Assembly (NCBI GenBank): GCA_025808875.1
Contig: CP075528.1
Coordinates: 2,478,473 to 2,542,472, forward strand
Direction of reading: 5' to 3'
Source: Enhydrobacter sp.
GTDB taxonomy: Bacteria; Pseudomonadota; Alphaproteobacteria; Reyranellales; Reyranellaceae
Length of the DNA: 64,000 nucleotides
The translations under genes and the position numbers were made by a program. Within the stretch, counting starts at the first letter, position 1. The number at the start of each line of letters is the position of its first letter. Below are positions 6,215 to 14,392 of this stretch, piece after piece. A model generated the notes under the pieces. The model was not told the origin of the DNA. It ran no database searches and saw nothing but the letters and a program-made list of their open reading frames with translations.

Positions 6215-7192
6215 ATGCTCGCCCATCGTCTGCTTCTGCTCGTTGCCATCCTCGCCTCGCTGGCCGTGCTCGGCGTCTGGGACAACCAGCGCCAGATACA
6301 GCGCGTGCTCGACCGCGGCTACGACGCCGTCGGCCAGATCACCGGGGCGCGTCAGCAGACCGGCCTGCCGCTGACCGTCGATGGCTGGCGGCCGCGGCTG
6401 GTCGAGCAAGACCTTTCGGTGAACCTAAAATGGCAGGGCAGGGATGGCGCGTGGCGCGAGCACGACAACGTGCCGGTGACGCCCAGTCTGGCGCGCACCA
6501 TTGTCGCTGGCGACCAGGTGCGGCTCGCCGCCCTGCCGATCAGGGCGATCGACGACGGCACGTCGCCGGTTGTCCGCTCCGACGTCTCGGCCCGCCTCGA
6601 GTCCCTTCAGCGCTGGCTCGGTATCGCGGGCTACATCGCGCTGGCGTCATGGGCGGGCTTTGCCGGCCTCACCATCTGGTTACGCCGCAACGCCGCAGCG
6701 AAGCTCGGTCGGACCGAAGTGCCGCTCCGGCGCACCGTGCTCGGCATCGTGCTGCTGTTCGGCGGCAGCTTCATGGCCTTCCATGCCTGGTCCGACGCCC
6801 GCGGCTACGAGGCGATGAGAGGCCGCGGCCTCGAGGCGACGGCGACCATCCTCGACGCGGTGGCGCGCAAGCAGGGCGACAGCGGCTCGATGTCTTATGC
6901 GGTGCGGCTTTCCTGGAAGGGGCCGGAAGGCGCCGTGCATCACTACGGCCCCACCGCGATCAGCGAAGAATTCTGGAAGAAGGTCACGCGCGACGGGCGG
7001 CTCGTGCAGCGCGAGACCACGATACGCTATCTGCCCGACGAGACGCTGGCGCGGCCGATGATCGTCGAAGACGCGCCGGAGCAATCCTCGCGGAGCCGGT
7101 TCGGCATCGCCGGCGGCGTCGTCGCCATGCTGATCGGCGCGGGCCTGCTGTTCTCGGCCATGCGTCACATGCGCCGGGCGGAGCGGGGATGA
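6215..7192 (+). CDS. DUF3592-type membrane protein
   Basis: The gene encodes 325 residues. The N-terminus is a hydrophobic segment (LLLLVAILASLAVLGVW). Two more lie near residues 135-155 (IAGYIALASWAGFAGLTIWL) and 175-192, and a last one near 295-315 (GIAGGVVAMLIGAGLLF). Between them are two similar extramembrane domains. Each opens with a phrase like AVGQITGARQ or ATATILDAVARKQG and contains the basic/aromatic strand pattern of DUF3592 domains. Function is unknown; the family is usually described as a membrane protein of unknown role. It begins 19 bases after the tRNA and may depend on the tRNA promoter or its own. Confidence 0.7.
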   Translation: MLAHRLLLLVAILASLAVLGVWDNQRQIQRVLDRGYDAVGQITGARQQTGLPLTVDGWRPRLVEQDLSVNLKWQGRDGAWREHDNVPVTPSLARTIVAGDQVRLAALPIRAIDDGTSPVVRSDVSARLESLQRWLGIAGYIALASWAGFAGLTIWLRRNAAAKLGRTEVPLRRTVLGIVLLFGGSFMAFHAWSDARGYEAMRGRGLEATATILDAVARKQGDSGSMSYAVRLSWKGPEGAVHHYGPTAISEEFWKKVTRDGRLVQRETTIRYLPDETLARPMIVEDAPEQSSRSRFGIAGGVVAMLIGAGLLFSAMRHMRRAERG

Positions 7193-7223
7193 ACGGGGGG
7201 CCGAGGACCTCTGGCCCGCGGTA

Positions 7224-7318
7224 TCAGTTGTACTTCCTGAGCTCGAGCTTGCCGATCTGATCGCGATGGACCTCGTCGGGGCCGTCGACGATCCGCAGGG
7301 TGCGGGCTGCGGTCCGGC
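7224..7318 (-). pseudogene. 3' remnant of an acyl-CoA dehydrogenase gene
   Basis: Read on the minus strand up to the TGA at 7224-7226, the sequence encodes [18 protein letters not shown] then KLELRKYN. This is the characteristic C-terminus of acyl-CoA dehydrogenases (the R-x-DGPDEVH segment). About 30 codons remain; the rest is gone. On its upstream side it abuts a LysR remnant on the opposite strand, so the two tails were joined by a deletion. Confidence 0.8.
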
Positions 7319-7450
7319 GGTGGCACGCGGCTGTTCGCCCTGCCGTTCGCCGTGCCACCGTTCGATCTCTTCCTCTATTGGCACGAGGCGATGGACGCCG
7401 ACCCGGCCAACAAGTGGCTGCGCGGCGAGCTGCTGGCGGCGATGGCCTAG
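7319..7450 (+). pseudogene. 3' remnant of a LysR-family regulator gene
   Basis: In the plus frame ending at TAG 7448-7450 the sequence reads [20 protein letters not shown], then [19 protein letters not shown]. This is the typical last segment of the LysR substrate-binding domain (F-x-LPF, YWHER-D-DPANRWLR). Only about 43 codons remain and there is no start. Its left edge meets the acyl-CoA dehydrogenase remnant near 7318. Confidence 0.8.
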
Positions 7451-7451
7451 C

Positions 7452-8075
7452 TCAGTTCCGCGCCTGCACGACAACCGTCGCTACGCCGGCGCCGATCAGC
7501 AGGCCGCCGCCGACCTTGTTGAAGGTGCCGATCGCACGCGGGTTGGCGACCATGCCGCGCGCCCGCGAGGCGACCAGGGCGTAGCCGAGGGCGTTGGCGA
7601 AGGCGAGCACCAGGAACGTCGTCTCGAACACCAGCATCTGCGTCACGAAATCGGCGCGCGGATCGAGGAACGCCGGCAGGAAGGCGACGAAGAAGGTGAT
7701 GCTCTTGGGATTGAGTGCCGTCACCAGCCAGGCATGGCCCAGCATCCTGGGCGCCGAGACGGCATCGGTGCGGGGCGCCGCCTCGATCGCACCGCCGGCG
7801 CGCCAGAGCTTGACGCCGAGATAGACGAGGTAGGCTGCGCCGACCCATTTCAGGGCAGTGAACAGCGTTGCCGAGGCGGCGAGCAGGGCGCCCACGCCCA
7901 GCATCGACAGCGTCATGGCGGTGAAGTCGCCCAGCGCGACGCCGACCGCCATGGGCAGCGCCGTTCGCCAGCCCTGGCCGAGGGCATAGGACACGACCAA
8001 GAGGACGGTCGGGCCGGGGATGATCAGGAGGATGGAGGAGGCGGCGGCGAAGGCGAGCCAGAGTTCGAGGGTCAT
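7452..8075 (-). CDS. LysE/RhtB-family amino acid exporter
   Basis: The gene encodes 207 residues with about six hydrophobic segments. It has the family signature near the N-terminus (SSILLIIPGPTVLLVVSYAL) and the loop ALNPKSITFFVAFLPAFL in the middle. I chose the ATG at 8075 (TLELWLAFAAAS); an upstream codon at 8273 would add 66 residues that overlap the divergent regulator. Family members export amino acids or related small molecules across the inner membrane. A TetR regulator diverges from the same intergenic region and is the likely controller. Substrate unknown. Confidence 0.9.
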   Translation of the reverse strand: MTLELWLAFAAASSILLIIPGPTVLLVVSYALGQGWRTALPMAVGVALGDFTAMTLSMLGVGALLAASATLFTALKWVGAAYLVYLGVKLWRAGGAIEAAPRTDAVSAPRMLGHAWLVTALNPKSITFFVAFLPAFLDPRADFVTQMLVFETTFLVLAFANALGYALVASRARGMVANPRAIGTFNKVGGGLLIGAGVATVVVQARN

Positions 8076-8256
8076 GAGGCTAACGAAGACACAGCCAGGG
8101 AGCGAAGTCATCCCGCACCGGAGTGAGCGGCGGAAGGGCCAGCGGGACGAGAAGAGGGTGGTTGGCGGAGATCTTTTCTGTGTCAAAATTAATCTAGCCG
8201 CCGACAGGCAATGCCAATTCCTTGACTCCCACAGGCCAAAGGGGGCTTGTCCGGCC

Positions 8257-8871
8257 ATGGCAAGGCCCGGCAAGCCCTATCACCACGGCGAGCTTCGCGA
8301 AGCGCTCGTTTCCGCCGGCCGCAAGCTCCTGGAGGAAAAGGGGCTGCTCGGCTTCACCCTGCGCGAATGTGCGCGGCGGGCGGAGGTCTCGCATGCTGCG
8401 CCGGCGCATCACTTCAGGTCGATGGACGATCTGCTGGCCGAGATCGCCACGCGCGGCTGGCGCGAGCTCTCTGCCGCCATGGCCAGGGAGGCCGGCCGGG
8501 CCGCCGACGATCCGGCCGCCCGGCTGGTGGCGCAGGGCGTGGGCTACATGGCCTTCGCGGCGGCCAATCCCATGCTGTTCCGGCTCATGTTCAACCGCGA
8601 ATCAGACCGCTTCGAGACACCGGCCCTGGCGGCCGCGGCGAAGGAGGCGCGCGAGCGGCATGGGGGGGCGGTCGAAGCGGTCATTCCCGACGCCTCGGCC
8701 GACGTGAAGGACCGCATGAGCGACTTCGCCTGGGCCACCGTGCACGGCTTCATCACCCTGGTCCTCGAAGGCCAGATCGGCGAGCGCGATTCCTCGCGTG
8801 CCCTCAAGGCCCGCAGCCTCGCCGTGCTGGCCGCCGTCGTCGAGACCATCGTCCGCTCGGGCTCGCGCTGA
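8257..8871 (+). CDS. TetR/AcrR-family transcriptional regulator
   Basis: The gene encodes 204 residues. The N-terminal helix-turn-helix is clear: REALVSAGRKLLEEKG, FTLRECARRAEVS, HHFRSMDDLLAEIA. The remainder is a helical ligand-binding domain with NPMLFRLMFNRES and a tryptophan-containing core (FAWATVHGFITLVLEG), similar to the WHG-type C-terminal domain. The ATG at 8257 follows GGGGGC at about 12 bases. An in-frame frame extends back to 8020 but would overlap the exporter. It probably represses the divergent LysE gene; the shared 181-base region shows no obvious palindrome to me. Confidence 0.9.
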   Translation: MARPGKPYHHGELREALVSAGRKLLEEKGLLGFTLRECARRAEVSHAAPAHHFRSMDDLLAEIATRGWRELSAAMAREAGRAADDPAARLVAQGVGYMAFAAANPMLFRLMFNRESDRFETPALAAAAKEARERHGGAVEAVIPDASADVKDRMSDFAWATVHGFITLVLEGQIGERDSSRALKARSLAVLAAVVETIVRSGSR

Positions 8872-8875
8872 AGCG

Positions 8876-9424
8876 TCAGAGTGGAATCCGGAAGCGCAGC
8901 TCGTCCTTACCGTAGAGCGCCGCATGGAAGCGCTCGATGAACGCACCGCCGTTGGCGAGGATCACCTTCTGCGAGACCTCGTTGTCGGGGTCGGTGGTCA
9001 GTTCGACGGAGGAAAGTCCCTCGCGCCTGGCCTCTACCATCATCAACGCCAGCGCCCGGGTGGCGTAGCCCCGTCGGCGTTTCCAGGGAACGACCGCGTA
9101 GCCTATGTGTCCCAGGACATACGAAGGCAGTGCGTCGGTACCGGGTTGCCAGCGAAGACCGATAGATCCGCAGAACGTGCCATCCCACATCCACCGCCTG
9201 TAGCCGGGCAAACGTGGCACTTGGCGACCATCGGGCAGGGTGATCGGTCCGCCGCGCGCCTGGCGGTCGTCCATCCCGAGCAGGAAGCCCACCGGGTCGT
9301 GCGCGATCCGCGCCAGTTCCTCGCGAGCCGCCGCCTCCAAGCGGACGTTGTCGGGTGACCAGCCTCGACGCAGGGCGTCGGCATAGGCCTCGAGGTGCTC
9401 CGGAGCGGGGACGACGAGTTGCAT
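8876..9424 (-). CDS. GNAT-family N-acetyltransferase
   Basis: The gene encodes 182 residues from the ATG at 9424. Motifs of the GNAT fold are GHIGYAVVPWKRRRGYATRA (acetyl-CoA pyrophosphate loop, about 107-126) and LTTDPDNEVSQKVILANGG near the C-terminus. The N-terminal third (QLVVPAPEHLEAYADALRRG) fits the first strand and helix of the fold. The substrate cannot be read from sequence. It is divergent from the HAD hydrolase gene with only 24 bases between start codons, and convergent with the TetR gene with four bases between stops. Confidence 0.88.
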   Translation of the reverse strand: MQLVVPAPEHLEAYADALRRGWSPDNVRLEAAAREELARIAHDPVGFLLGMDDRQARGGPITLPDGRQVPRLPGYRRWMWDGTFCGSIGLRWQPGTDALPSYVLGHIGYAVVPWKRRRGYATRALALMMVEARREGLSSVELTTDPDNEVSQKVILANGGAFIERFHAALYGKDELRFRIPL

Positions 9425-9448
9425 GGCGCTGCTGTAGCATGCGCGACC

Positions 9449-10072
9449 ATGAGCTCCAGCCCCGTTCTCGTCCTCGACATCGACGGCGTCGTCTCGCTCG
9501 CCCAGCCCGGCTCCGACGCGCCGTGGTACGCCACCCTCGAGGCTGACTGGGGGCTCAGCCACGACCGCGAGCTGGCGCCCGAATTCTTCCTGCGCGAGCC
9601 GTTCGAGCAGGTGTTGCGCGGGCGCCTCGATCTTTATGCCGCGCTGCAGGAATATCTCGCCGGCAAGGGGCTGGCGGATCGGCTGGAGGCGTTCGTCGCC
9701 TACTGGTTCGAGAAGGACGCCGTGATCGACCGCGAGGTGCTGGCGATGGCCGACGCCTGGCGAAGGCGCACCGGAGGCCGGGTGTTCGCCGCCACCAACC
9801 AGGAGCATCACCGCATCGCCCATCTCCGCGACACGGTCGGGATCGGACAGCATTTCGACGAGATGATCTATTCTGCGGCGCTCGGCGTCTGCAAGCCCGA
9901 CCGCGTCTTCTTCACCAACGCGCAGGCGCGCATCGGCGTGACGGCGGCGCAGGCCATCCTGTTCGTCGACGACAAGGCGGCCAATGTCGACGGCGCCCGC
10001 ATGGCCGGCTGGCGCGCCATGCTCTATCGCGGCCGCGAGAGCCTTGCGCGGGCGCTGGAGCGGTGGGAGTAA
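9449..10072 (+). CDS. HAD-superfamily hydrolase
   Basis: The gene encodes 207 residues. The HAD motif I is LVLDIDGVVSL with the nucleophile Asp10 and acid Asp12. Motif II is probably FAATNQEH, motif III is the lysine of GVCKPDRVFF, and motif IV is ILFVDDKAANVDGA. The cap between motifs I and II is helical. The order and spacing match phosphoglycolate phosphatase-like or haloacid dehalogenase-like members, with substrate unknown. The ATG at 9449 is preferred to an in-frame start at 9395, which would overlap the divergent acetyltransferase. The next gene starts six bases after its stop. Confidence 0.88.
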   Translation: MSSSPVLVLDIDGVVSLAQPGSDAPWYATLEADWGLSHDRELAPEFFLREPFEQVLRGRLDLYAALQEYLAGKGLADRLEAFVAYWFEKDAVIDREVLAMADAWRRRTGGRVFAATNQEHHRIAHLRDTVGIGQHFDEMIYSAALGVCKPDRVFFTNAQARIGVTAAQAILFVDDKAANVDGARMAGWRAMLYRGRESLARALERWE

Positions 10073-10077
10073 GGGCC

Positions 10078-10407
10078 ATGCTGATGTTCGACATCCCCTT
10101 CGGCACCACGGACTGGCAGGGCGTGGAACGCACGGAGCATCCGGGCGAGACGGGCAAGGCCTACTGGCGCACGCGCACCTTCAACAACATCCGCGTGCGC
10201 ATGGTCGAGTACACGCCGGGCTATCTCGCCGATCATTGGTGCCAGAAGGGTCACGTGCTGCTCGTCCTCGAGGGCGAACTGCACACCGAATTGGCCGATG
10301 GCAAGACGGTGGTGTTGAAGCCCGGCCAGAGCTATCAGGTCGCCGACAACACGCTCGGCCATCGTTCGCGCACCGAAAAGGGCGCCAAACTCTTCATCGT
10401 GGACTGA
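10078..10407 (+). CDS. DHCW-motif cupin-fold protein
   Basis: The gene encodes 109 residues from the ATG at 10078, with GGGAG upstream; a GTG at 10063 in frame is less well placed. The sequence contains ADHWCQKGHVLLVLEGEL and LKPGQSYQVADNTLGHRSRT, the two conserved blocks of a small cupin barrel, with the His, Cys and Gly pattern of the DHCW cupin group. These are small cytoplasmic proteins that probably bind a metal ion; no reaction is assigned. It lies between a HAD hydrolase and a 3-hydroxyisobutyrate dehydrogenase-like gene, only one base from the latter. Confidence 0.85.
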   Translation: MLMFDIPFGTTDWQGVERTEHPGETGKAYWRTRTFNNIRVRMVEYTPGYLADHWCQKGHVLLVLEGELHTELADGKTVVLKPGQSYQVADNTLGHRSRTEKGAKLFIVD

Positions 10408-10408
10408 C

Positions 10409-11296
10409 ATGACGGACAAGATCGGATTCATCGGCGTCGGCACCATGGGCGAGCCGATGTGCCGCAATCTCGCCGCGAAGATCGGCAGAACCGTGTTGGC
10501 GGCCGACCGCGATCGCGCGCCGCTCGGGCGGCTTGCCGCCGATGGCGTGAGGAGCGCCTCTGTCGAAGAGATCGCGGCCGAGTGCACGACCATCTTCCTG
10601 TCGTTGCCCGGCGGCAAGGAAGTCGAGCAGGTCTGCCTGGGCGAGGGCGGGCTGGTCTGGAAGGCGCGGCCCGGCTGGAGCGTGATCGACCTGTCGACGG
10701 CGCCGGTATCGCTGGCGCGCCGGCTTTATGCCGAGTTCGAGGGCAAGGGCACGGCTTTCGCGGACGCGCCGGTCGCGCGCACCCGCCAGGCGGCGATCGA
10801 CGGCACGCTCTCGATCATGGTCGGGGCTACCGAGGCGACCTTCCGGCGCATCGAGCCACTGCTGCGCACCATGGCGAGCGAGGTGACGCATTGCGGCGAG
10901 GCGGGCGCGGGCCAGGCCGTCAAGATCCTCAACAACATGATCCTGTTCCAGACCGGCGTGGCGCTGGCCGAGGCGCTGTCGATCGCGCGCGCGCACGGCG
11001 TCGATGGCAGGGTGCTGTTCGAGACGCTGACCAAGGGCTCGGCCGATTCTTTCGCTCTCAGGAACCACGGCATGAAGGCGATGCTGCCGGGGGTTTTTCC
11101 CGAGCGGGCCTTCTCGACCGAGTACGCGCTGAAGGACCTGTCCTATGCCATCGAGATGGCCGAGGAGAAGGGCGTGCCGGCGCTCGGCTCCGACGTGGCG
11201 CGCGAGCTGATGGAACGCGCCGTCGCGCTCGGCCACGGCAAGGAATACTGGCCGGTGCTGCTGCGCTCGATCGAGGACGGGACGAAGCCGGGCTAG
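10409..11296 (+). CDS. NAD(P)-dependent 3-hydroxyisobutyrate dehydrogenase-like enzyme
   Basis: The gene encodes 295 residues, the normal length for beta-hydroxyacid dehydrogenases. Residues 5-17 (IGFIGVGTMGEPM) are the Rossmann dinucleotide loop. The substrate-binding block DAPVARTRQAAIDGTLSIMV replaces the usual D-PV-GG-xxA-GTL and so is slightly unusual. The catalytic lysine is in GQAVKILNNMI. The C-terminal helical domain is complete. Family members oxidise beta-hydroxyacids such as 3-hydroxyisobutyrate or tartronate semialdehyde. Its stop codon interlocks with that of the convergent lipoprotein gene in CTAG at 11293-11296. Confidence 0.88.
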   Translation: MTDKIGFIGVGTMGEPMCRNLAAKIGRTVLAADRDRAPLGRLAADGVRSASVEEIAAECTTIFLSLPGGKEVEQVCLGEGGLVWKARPGWSVIDLSTAPVSLARRLYAEFEGKGTAFADAPVARTRQAAIDGTLSIMVGATEATFRRIEPLLRTMASEVTHCGEAGAGQAVKILNNMILFQTGVALAEALSIARAHGVDGRVLFETLTKGSADSFALRNHGMKAMLPGVFPERAFSTEYALKDLSYAIEMAEEKGVPALGSDVARELMERAVALGHGKEYWPVLLRSIEDGTKPG

Positions 11297-11631
11297 CCTT
11301 TCGGCTCCTCGACGCGCACCAGCTCGTAGCCGCGGCTGCGCATGCAGAAGGCAGCGAGCCGGCTCTCGGCAAACAGCCGGTCGGTCTCCCAGCTCAGGCG
11401 CGAGAAGGAATAGCCGCGTCCGAACCAAGCGGACGGCGCGCCGTAGCCGAACCCGTACCAGTAGGGGAAGGGCGGGGTCGAATAGCGGAATGCCTCGCGT
11501 TGTGCCGCGACCCGGCACTCCTGCGAATCGTGCTCGATCGTAGCCAGGTCGGCACCCTGCTTCTCCCAGCGCACGGTAGAGGCGCAGGCGCCGAACGCGA
11601 GCAGCGGCAGGAGAAGCAGGAATCTCCGCAT
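11293..11631 (-). CDS. Small lipoprotein
   Basis: The gene encodes 112 residues. The N-terminus MRRFLLLLPLLAFGAC is a lipoprotein signal peptide with the lipobox ending at Cys16. The mature protein contains KQGADLATIEHDSQECRVAAQ and an aromatic, glycine-rich stretch (PFPYWYGFGYG), then CMRSRGYELVRVEEP. The pattern of an early E-x-D-x-x-EC and a late C-x-x-x-GY-L is common among small outer-membrane lipoproteins of proteobacteria with no known function. It is convergent with the dehydrogenase gene and divergent from the mlrC-like gene (50 bases between start codons). Confidence 0.82.
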   Translation of the reverse strand: MRRFLLLLPLLAFGACASTVRWEKQGADLATIEHDSQECRVAAQREAFRYSTPPFPYWYGFGYGAPSAWFGRGYSFSRLSWETDRLFAESRLAAFCMRSRGYELVRVEEPKG

Positions 11632-11681
11632 GCGTGCTATGGTCCTCCCGTTGCGTCCGATTGTGAAGGGGGAGCGTGAGC

Positions 11682-13217
11682 ATGGCGCGCATTGCCGTCG
11701 GCGGTTTTCAGCATGAGACGAACACGTTTGCGCCCCAGCAGGCGACCTGGGACGATTTCGTGCGCGCCGACGCCTGGCCGGGCCTGCTGCGCGGGGCGGA
11801 GATGATCGCGGCCGTCGAGGGCTTCAACATTCCGGTCGCCGGCGCGGTGAAACGACTGCGCGAGCTCGGCCACGAGATCGTGCCGCTCGCATGGGCGGCG
11901 GCCCCGCCGGCTTCCTACGTCACGGAGGATGCCTACGAGCGCATGTGGCGGCTGTTCGCCGAGGATCTGCGCACGCTTGGCCCATTCGACGCGGTCTATC
12001 TCGACCTGCACGGCGCCATGGTGGCGGAGCACACCCAGGACGGCGAGGGTGAACTGCTGCGACGCATCCGCGGCCTGGTCGGTGGCGACCTGCCGATCGT
12101 GGCGAGTCTCGACTATCATGCGAATTTGACTCCCGAGATGGCGAGCCTGGCGACCGCGCTGGTGGGGTATCGCACCTATCCGCACATCGACATGGCGACA
12201 ACGGGAAAGCGTGCCGTCGAGTTGCTCGACAGGCTGCTCCGGGAGAAGCGGCCCGTCCATCGCGCCTACCGCCAACTCGACTTCCTCATCCCGCTGGTGT
12301 GGCAGTGCACCTTCATCGAGCCCGCCAAGAGCATCTTCGACCTGGTCGGCGAACTGGAAGCCGGCGAGAAGAGCCACAACCAGGGCATCGTCAGCGTCAC
12401 CCACACGCCGGGATTCCCGCCCGCCGACATCGCCCAGTGCGGCCCGGCACTCGTCGTCTACGGCCACGACAAGGAGGCCGTCGAGGCGGCCGCCGACAAG
12501 CTCGCGGGCGCCGTGAAGGCGCAGGAGAAGGCCTTCGCCGGCGAACTGCTCGACCCCGACCAGGCGGCATTGCGCGCCATCGAGCTGTCGAAGACGGCGG
12601 GCAGGCCGATCGTGCTCGCCGACGTGCAAGACAATCCCGGCGCCGGCGGCACCTCCGACACGGTCGGGCTTCTCGCCGCGCTCATGCGGCACAAGGCCAG
12701 GGGTGCGGTGATCGGCATGATCGTCGACGAAGGCGCCGCGACCGAGGCGGCCACGACCGGCGAAGGCAATGTCATGCGCCGCGGCATCGGCGCGGTCGTA
12801 GGCTACGCCGACGAGAAGCCACTGGTCGCCGATTGGCGCGTGGTCAAGGTGGCCGACGGCAGGTTCACCGGTACGGGCCCCTTCTACGGCGGCGCCAGGT
12901 TCCAGATCGGGCCGATGGCGCTGGTCACCGACGAGGCGAGCGGCGTCTCGGCCGTGCTCGCCTCCAAGCGCATCCAGGCCGCCGATCAGGAGATGTTCCG
13001 GCATGTCGGCGTCGAGCCGGCGAAGGTGCCGATTCTCGGCCTGAAATCGACGGTGCACTTTCGCGCCGACTTCCAGCCCATCGCCGAGACCATCCTCGTC
13101 GTGCGCTCGCCCGGCGCGCACATCACCGACCCTGAGGAGATGCCCTACAGACACCTCCGCAGGGGCATCAAGCTCAACCCGATGGGCCGGACGTGGGGCG
13201 GACCTCCGGTGCCCTGA
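11682..13217 (+). CDS. MlrC-like M81-family metallopeptidase
   Basis: The gene encodes 511 residues. I chose the ATG at 11682, seven bases after GGGGAG; a GTG two codons earlier is too close to it. The start RIAVGGFQHETNTFAP is the family hallmark. Other conserved blocks are YLDLHGAMVAEHTQDGEGEL, SLDYHANLTPEM and VLADVQDNPGAGGTSDT. The domain layout is DUF1485 followed by the MlrC C-terminal domain. The named member hydrolyses linearised microcystin, but most homologues act on unknown peptides or amides. Conserved His and Asp residues in the first blocks are likely zinc ligands. Its 3' end overlaps the convergent MFS gene by 44 bases. Confidence 0.9.
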   Translation: MARIAVGGFQHETNTFAPQQATWDDFVRADAWPGLLRGAEMIAAVEGFNIPVAGAVKRLRELGHEIVPLAWAAAPPASYVTEDAYERMWRLFAEDLRTLGPFDAVYLDLHGAMVAEHTQDGEGELLRRIRGLVGGDLPIVASLDYHANLTPEMASLATALVGYRTYPHIDMATTGKRAVELLDRLLREKRPVHRAYRQLDFLIPLVWQCTFIEPAKSIFDLVGELEAGEKSHNQGIVSVTHTPGFPPADIAQCGPALVVYGHDKEAVEAAADKLAGAVKAQEKAFAGELLDPDQAALRAIELSKTAGRPIVLADVQDNPGAGGTSDTVGLLAALMRHKARGAVIGMIVDEGAATEAATTGEGNVMRRGIGAVVGYADEKPLVADWRVVKVADGRFTGTGPFYGGARFQIGPMALVTDEASGVSAVLASKRIQAADQEMFRHVGVEPAKVPILGLKSTVHFRADFQPIAETILVVRSPGAHITDPEEMPYRHLRRGIKLNPMGRTWGGPPVP

Positions 13218-14376
13218 AGGCCGGCCGCAGCGCCCAGGCCAGCGGCACGGTTGCCAGCGCCACGCAGCCGGCGACGGCGAGCGCTGGCGCCAACCCGATG
13301 AGATCGCCCACCAGGCCGAAGCCGAGGGGCGCGACGGCGCCGGCGATCGAACCGCCGGTGTAGAAGACGGCGAAGGCGTGCGTGCGCCGCTCGGCGCTGA
13401 CGAATTCTGGCACCGTGCCATAGAGCACCGACGAGGTGCCGTTGAGCGCGAGGCCGACCAGCGGCAGCAGCGCCAGGGCGCCGACGAGCGGCAGGGGCAG
13501 CAAGGCGAGGATCATCGCCGTCGTCGCGAGCTCGCTCAGCACGACCGAGGGCACGACACCGAACCGCGCGCCGACCCAGCCCATCGCCAGCTTGCCCGCG
13601 GCGCCGCCGGCGAAGACGAGCGACAGGCCGAGCCCGATGGTCGGCAGGTCGGCTCCCTTGTCGCGCAACAGGAACGGCAGGAAGATCAGGAAGCCCGAGC
13701 GCACCAATCCGTCGGCGATGTGAATGGAGAACAGCAGCCAGTAGGCCCACGGCCGATCCTGGCCGGCGACCGGCCGGGCTTCGGCGGACGCGGGCGAGAC
13801 ATGCAGCGGCGGCATCGTGGCGATGATGATGCCCGCGCCGAGCACCGCGACACCCGCCATGACGATCATCGCCTCCTGCCAGCCCAGCGAGGCCGCGACC
13901 AGGGCGAAGAGGGCGGGCAGGACGACCTTGCCGACGTCGCCGGTGAAATTGTAGGTGCCGAGCGCCGGGCGCGAGCGCAGGCCGGGATAGGCCGCCGCGA
14001 CCAGGCTCGAGGCGATCGGATGCTGGGTCGCACCGCCCAGCCCCGCCAGCGCCAGCCCGATCACGGCGCCGGCCATGGAGCCGCTGAATCCCGCCAGCAG
14101 GTACCCGACGCCGATCAAGGCCGTCCCCGAGGCCAGCACGACGACCCCACCGAAGCGGCGCGCCAACTGGCCCGCCGGGATCTGGCCGCTCGCCATCGCC
14201 GCCGAGTAGACGGTCTTGAGCCCGCCGACGGCGGCGTAGCTCAGACTGAATTGCGCCTGCAAGAGCGGGTAGAGGACGTTGAGAAGGTCGGTGAAGCCGT
14301 CGTGCAGTGCATGCACCCCGCCGCACACCGCGAGCGTCCGGCGCGCGGAGCGGGGCGTGCGAATGACGGCGCTCAT
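13174..14376 (-). CDS. MFS transporter (Fsr-like)
   Basis: The gene encodes 400 residues with about 12 hydrophobic helices. The N-terminus contains VCGGVHALHDGFTDLLNVLYPLL, which resembles the first helix of the fosmidomycin-resistance (Fsr) group of the major facilitator superfamily, followed by GQIPAGQLARRFGG at the loop between helices 2 and 3. The second half has RDKGADLPTIGLGLSLVFAG. Such proteins export drugs or small molecules by proton antiport across the inner membrane. Substrate is not predictable. Its last 44 bases overlap the end of the mlrC-like gene on the other strand. Confidence 0.85.
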   Translation of the reverse strand: MSAVIRTPRSARRTLAVCGGVHALHDGFTDLLNVLYPLLQAQFSLSYAAVGGLKTVYSAAMASGQIPAGQLARRFGGVVVLASGTALIGVGYLLAGFSGSMAGAVIGLALAGLGGATQHPIASSLVAAAYPGLRSRPALGTYNFTGDVGKVVLPALFALVAASLGWQEAMIVMAGVAVLGAGIIIATMPPLHVSPASAEARPVAGQDRPWAYWLLFSIHIADGLVRSGFLIFLPFLLRDKGADLPTIGLGLSLVFAGGAAGKLAMGWVGARFGVVPSVVLSELATTAMILALLPLPLVGALALLPLVGLALNGTSSVLYGTVPEFVSAERRTHAFAVFYTGGSIAGAVAPLGFGLVGDLIGLAPALAVAGCVALATVPLAWALRPAFRAPEVRPTSGPSG

Positions 14377-14392
14377 CGGCGGACCCGCGCCG

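Noticed and set aside
6005..6409. Minus-strand frame over tRNA-Arg with the phrase GFEPAAYRLEGGCSNPLSYG
   Set aside because: This is the well-known false protein made by reading a tRNA gene in reverse; the tRNA is intact.
11637..13421. 594-codon minus-strand frame
   Set aside because: It is antisense to the MlrC-like gene, whose motifs are clear, and the frame is an Arg/Ala/Gly-rich shadow of it.
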